The position numbers were made by a program, and so were the translations under genes. A stretch of DNA of 64,000 bases. Source: Parvibaculum sp039680535. GTDB lineage: Bacteria > Pseudomonadota > Alphaproteobacteria > Parvibaculales > Parvibaculaceae. How positions within the stretch are numbered: the stretch's first letter is position 1; each line of letters begins with the position of its first letter. Location of the stretch: positions 124,001-188,000 of the forward strand of contig NZ_JBDKSS010000014.1 in assembly GCF_039680535.1 (NCBI RefSeq), read 5' to 3'. Below the pieces are notes generated by a model. It was given only the letters and a program-made list of their open reading frames with translations, made no database searches and was not told the DNA's origin. This document shows positions 61,921-64,000 of this stretch, piece by piece.

Positions 61921-61997
61921 TGGTCGGAGCGGCCGGATTCGAACCGACGACCCCTTGTCCCCCAGACAAGTGCGCTACCGGGCTGCGCTACGCTCCG
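61921..61997 (-). tRNA. tRNA-Pro (anticodon GGG)
   Basis: A cloverleaf on the minus strand. The acceptor CGGAGCG pairs with CGCTCCG, followed by ACCA. The anticodon stem CTTGT/ACAAG encloses CTGGGGG, giving anticodon GGG. The T arm contains TCGGTTCGAATCCGG. It is downstream of the MerR, ihfA and fabH genes. Confidence 0.96.
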
Positions 61998-62149
61998 ACT
62001 GAACCGGTGAGGAAATGGGTCGAGGACCCGTTCCGAAGGCGCGGAATATAGACGCCGACCTCTCACGGGGCAACGCCTCAATCCGACCTTTTTGTTGGTA
62101 ATTTCAAGAGCCGCAATAATTCATGTGAACGCGGCGTCTTTCTCGGCGA

Positions 62150-62620
62150 TCAGGCCTCGTCGCCCTCCGACTCCCAGAGCGTTTCGTCGATTTCTTCCTT
62201 GAGAACGGTGAGTTCTTCGAGAATCGATTCCAGCGTCTGTTTGGCCGATGCGTCGAGCGCCACGCCGCCTTCCGACGGCTCGTCCTCGCGTTCGCTGCGG
62301 CGGACGGCCTCCCGCGCCAGCTCGGCAAGAGACGCGTCGACAGTGCCCTTGCCCGTCTCGCTGACGAACTTCACGCCCTGTTCGCGGAAGACTTTCTGGA
62401 CGCCCTTGATCGTGTAGCCGTCGTTATAGAGAAGCGCGCGAACGCCCCGCAGCAGATCAACATCCTCGGGACGATAATAGCGCCGACCGCCGCCGCGCTT
62501 CAGCGGCCTGATCTGGTTGAACTTGCTCTCCCAAAATCTCAGGACATGCTGCGGAACGTCCAGTTCTGCAGCGACTTCACTGATGGTCCGGAAAGCATCT
62601 GGCGATTTTTGCGTAGACAA
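62150..62620 (-). CDS. MerR-family transcriptional regulator
   Basis: A 156-residue regulator. The winged helix covers about residues 11-80: FRTISEVAAELDVPQHVLRF, then RRYYRPEDVDLLRGVRALLY and GYTIKGVQKVFREQG. The C-terminal half is acidic with possible coiled-coil (ESILEELTVLKEEIDETLWE). The start seems to be TTG at 62620, since no in-frame ATG precedes the conserved domain. This gene follows ihfA in most alphaproteobacteria; its targets are not known. It lacks metal-binding cysteines. Confidence 0.88.
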   Translation of the reverse strand: MSTQKSPDAFRTISEVAAELDVPQHVLRFWESKFNQIRPLKRGGGRRYYRPEDVDLLRGVRALLYNDGYTIKGVQKVFREQGVKFVSETGKGTVDASLAELAREAVRRSEREDEPSEGGVALDASAKQTLESILEELTVLKEEIDETLWESEGDEA

Positions 62621-62692
62621 AACAAAAGCCTGCTGACGTTCCTCGATCTATTGTCTCAACACCGGGCAGATCGAGAAGGCGCCCCGGGTTGA

Positions 62693-63010
62693 CTATTCCG
62701 CAGCGGCGGACTTGTCGGTCAGGGCCGAGTTGATGTGCTCCTTCAGCACATGGCTCGGCCTGAAGACCAGGACGCGACGCGGCTTGATCGGCACTTCCTC
62801 ACCCGTCTTTGGATTTCGGCCCATGCGGCCGCCCTTCTGGCGCACCGAAAACGAACCGAAAGACGACAGCTTTACGGTATCGCCATTGGCGAGGCTGTCC
62901 GAGATGTGCTGAAGCACCGACTCAACAAGGTCCGCAGACTCATTGCGCGACAAGCCGACCTGTTGATAGACGGCCTCGCTCAGATGCGCCCGCGTGATGG
63001 TATCCCCCAT
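62693..63010 (-). CDS. ihfA: Integration host factor subunit alpha
   Basis: A 105-residue DNA-bending HU/IHF family protein. It begins GDTITRAHLSEAVYQQVGLS, contains VKLSSFGSFSVRQKGGRMGR and the DNA-minor-groove arm RNPKTGEEVPIKPRRVLVFR, and ends in an acidic tail. The ATG at 63010 follows GGAAGAGG; an upstream extension is not conserved. The GRNPKTGEE arm with I/P features fits IhfA. It pairs with IhfB encoded elsewhere. It lies between fabH and the MerR gene. Confidence 0.95.
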   Translation of the reverse strand: MGDTITRAHLSEAVYQQVGLSRNESADLVESVLQHISDSLANGDTVKLSSFGSFSVRQKGGRMGRNPKTGEEVPIKPRRVLVFRPSHVLKEHINSALTDKSAAAE

Positions 63011-63132
63011 GGCCTCTTCCTCCAATTTCGCCCAAGCGTATTGCGGGCGGAGAAACCCGTCAATATCAATAGGATGGCCCGACTTTCTCACGAACCCCCT
63101 GCGACTTACTCCTTAAGTCCTCGAGCGCCGGA

Positions 63133-64000
63133 TTACCAGCGCAGAAGCACGGAGCCCCAGGTGAATCCGCCGCCCATGGCCTCGAGCAGAACGAGGTTGC
63201 CCGGCTTGATTCGACCGTCCTTGAGAGCCGTATCGAGCGCAAGCGGCACCGACGCGGCTGACGTATTGCCATGCTCGCCAACGGTCATGATGACCTTCTC
63301 AGGCGGCAGGCCGATGCGCTTTGCGGTGCCGTCGAGGATGCGCTTGTTCGCCTGATGGGGAACGAACCAGTCGATATCCGACGCCGTGAGGCCGGTCGCC
63401 GCAAGCGACTCGGTAATCGTATCGGCGATGTTGACGACCGCGTGGCGGAAGACCTCGCGCCCTTCCATGCGGACATGGCCGACGGTTTGCGTCGAGGACG
63501 GGCCGCCGTCGACATAGAGCTTTTCCTTGTAGCGGCCGTCGGAATGCAGATGCGCCGTCAGGATACCCCGGTCGGCATTGGTCCCCTCGCCCTCACCCGC
63601 CTGAACCACCACCGCGCCGGCACCATCGCCAAAGAGCACGCAGGTCGTGCGGTCGTTCCAGTCGAGCAGACGCGAGAAAGTTTCGGCCCCGATCACAAGC
63701 ACGGTCTTCGACTGGCCGGCGCGGATGAAGGTATCGGCAATGGTCAGCGCATAGACGAAGCCGGAGCAGACGGCCTGCACATCGAAAGCGGCGCCGTGAT
63801 GCAGACCGAGTTCGGCCTGCACGGTCACCGCCGTCGCCGGAAACGTGTTGTCCGGCGTCGTCGTGCCCAGGATGATCGTGTCGATCTCCTGTGCGTCAAT
63901 GCCTGCATTGGCGATCGCCGCCCGCGCCGCCTTGAGCGCCATATGGGAGGTCAGTTCGCCATCGGCGGCCAGATGGCGCGCATGAATGCCGGTCCGTTCG
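63133..64000 (-). CDS. fabH: 3-oxoacyl-ACP synthase III (partial, runs off the window)
   Basis: The C-terminal ~290 residues of FabH, which starts fatty acid synthesis by joining acetyl-CoA to malonyl-ACP. The catalytic Cys is in VQAVCSGFVYAL, the His in WFVPHQANKRI, and the Asn in GEHGNTSAASVPLALD. Before the first internal ATG at 63942 the frame stays open and reads ERTGIHARHLAADGELTSHM, which matches FabH. The true start is therefore beyond 64000. It is followed by ihfA. Confidence 0.95.
   Translation of the reverse strand, partial: ERTGIHARHLAADGELTSHMALKAARAAIANAGIDAQEIDTIILGTTTPDNTFPATAVTVQAELGLHHGAAFDVQAVCSGFVYALTIADTFIRAGQSKTVLVIGAETFSRLLDWNDRTTCVLFGDGAGAVVVQAGEGEGTNADRGILTAHLHSDGRYKEKLYVDGGPSSTQTVGHVRMEGREVFRHAVVNIADTITESLAATGLTASDIDWFVPHQANKRILDGTAKRIGLPPEKVIMTVGEHGNTSAASVPLALDTALKDGRIKPGNLVLLEAMGGGFTWGSVLLRW

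Overview
This window looks like the chromosome of a GC-rich alphaproteobacterium, probably of the Hyphomicrobiales/Parvibaculum kind. The evidence is the order fabH-ihfA-merR beside tRNA-Pro, the block aminotransferase-hom-glpX-recJ, an AapJQMP-type amino acid transporter, ctaA, a class I PHA synthase, and an NDUFS4-like accessory subunit of complex I. No 16S or marker tree was run, so the genus is inference. Coding density is very high. I see no insertion sequence, prophage, integrase, toxin-antitoxin pair, defence island or CRISPR array.

Layout. 0-12 kb: sulfur and amino acid genes (cysK, sseA, a GNAT enzyme, aapJQMP, metC), molybdate modBC without modA, an aldonolactone-oxidase-like flavoprotein and a Sel1-repeat protein. 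12-17 kb: tRNA-Arg(TCT), the NDUFS4-like gene, a short unknown gene, and a two-gene ABC transporter of the nitrate/taurine class with no binding protein. This transporter is preceded by a strongly structured leader that can hide its ribosome binding site. tRNA-Pro(TGG) follows. 17-18 kb: a hotdog thioesterase and a double cold-shock-domain protein.

18.4-25.9 kb: a ten-gene overlapping operon for an Mrp/Mbh-like cation/proton antiporter, with the usual large A subunit split and three NuoL/M/N-like subunits. 25.9-35.3 kb: a form II CO-dehydrogenase-like (molybdenum hydroxylase) cluster coxG-S-L-M followed by the maturation genes coxD, coxE, two xdhC-type genes and a molybdopterin-binding/nucleotidyltransferase fusion. 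The modBC genes could supply molybdate to this enzyme.

35-43 kb: an outer-membrane barrel protein, a divergent LysR/GST pair, a diheme cytochrome c, a GH13 glucosidase, a sirtuin, a glyoxalase, a small exported protein, rfbC and tRNA-Glu(TTC). 43-57 kb: recJ, glpX, hom and an aminotransferase in one operon; a Pro/Ala-rich lipoprotein divergent from phaC; a DMT exporter; rplM-rpsI upstream of argC and a PNPOx-like gene; an MFS exporter with a hotdog enzyme. 57-64 kb: a GNAT enzyme, an enoyl-CoA hydratase, a CoA-binding protein, metY, ctaA, DUF2842, a 26-residue membrane microprotein, tRNA-Pro(GGG), a MerR regulator, ihfA and the 3' part of fabH, which runs off the window.

Most of the window is ordinary core genome. 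The best candidates for something undescribed are the leader plus orphan ABC transporter near 13.2-16.5 kb, the split Mrp-type antiporter, and the form II Cox cluster, whose substrate is uncertain.
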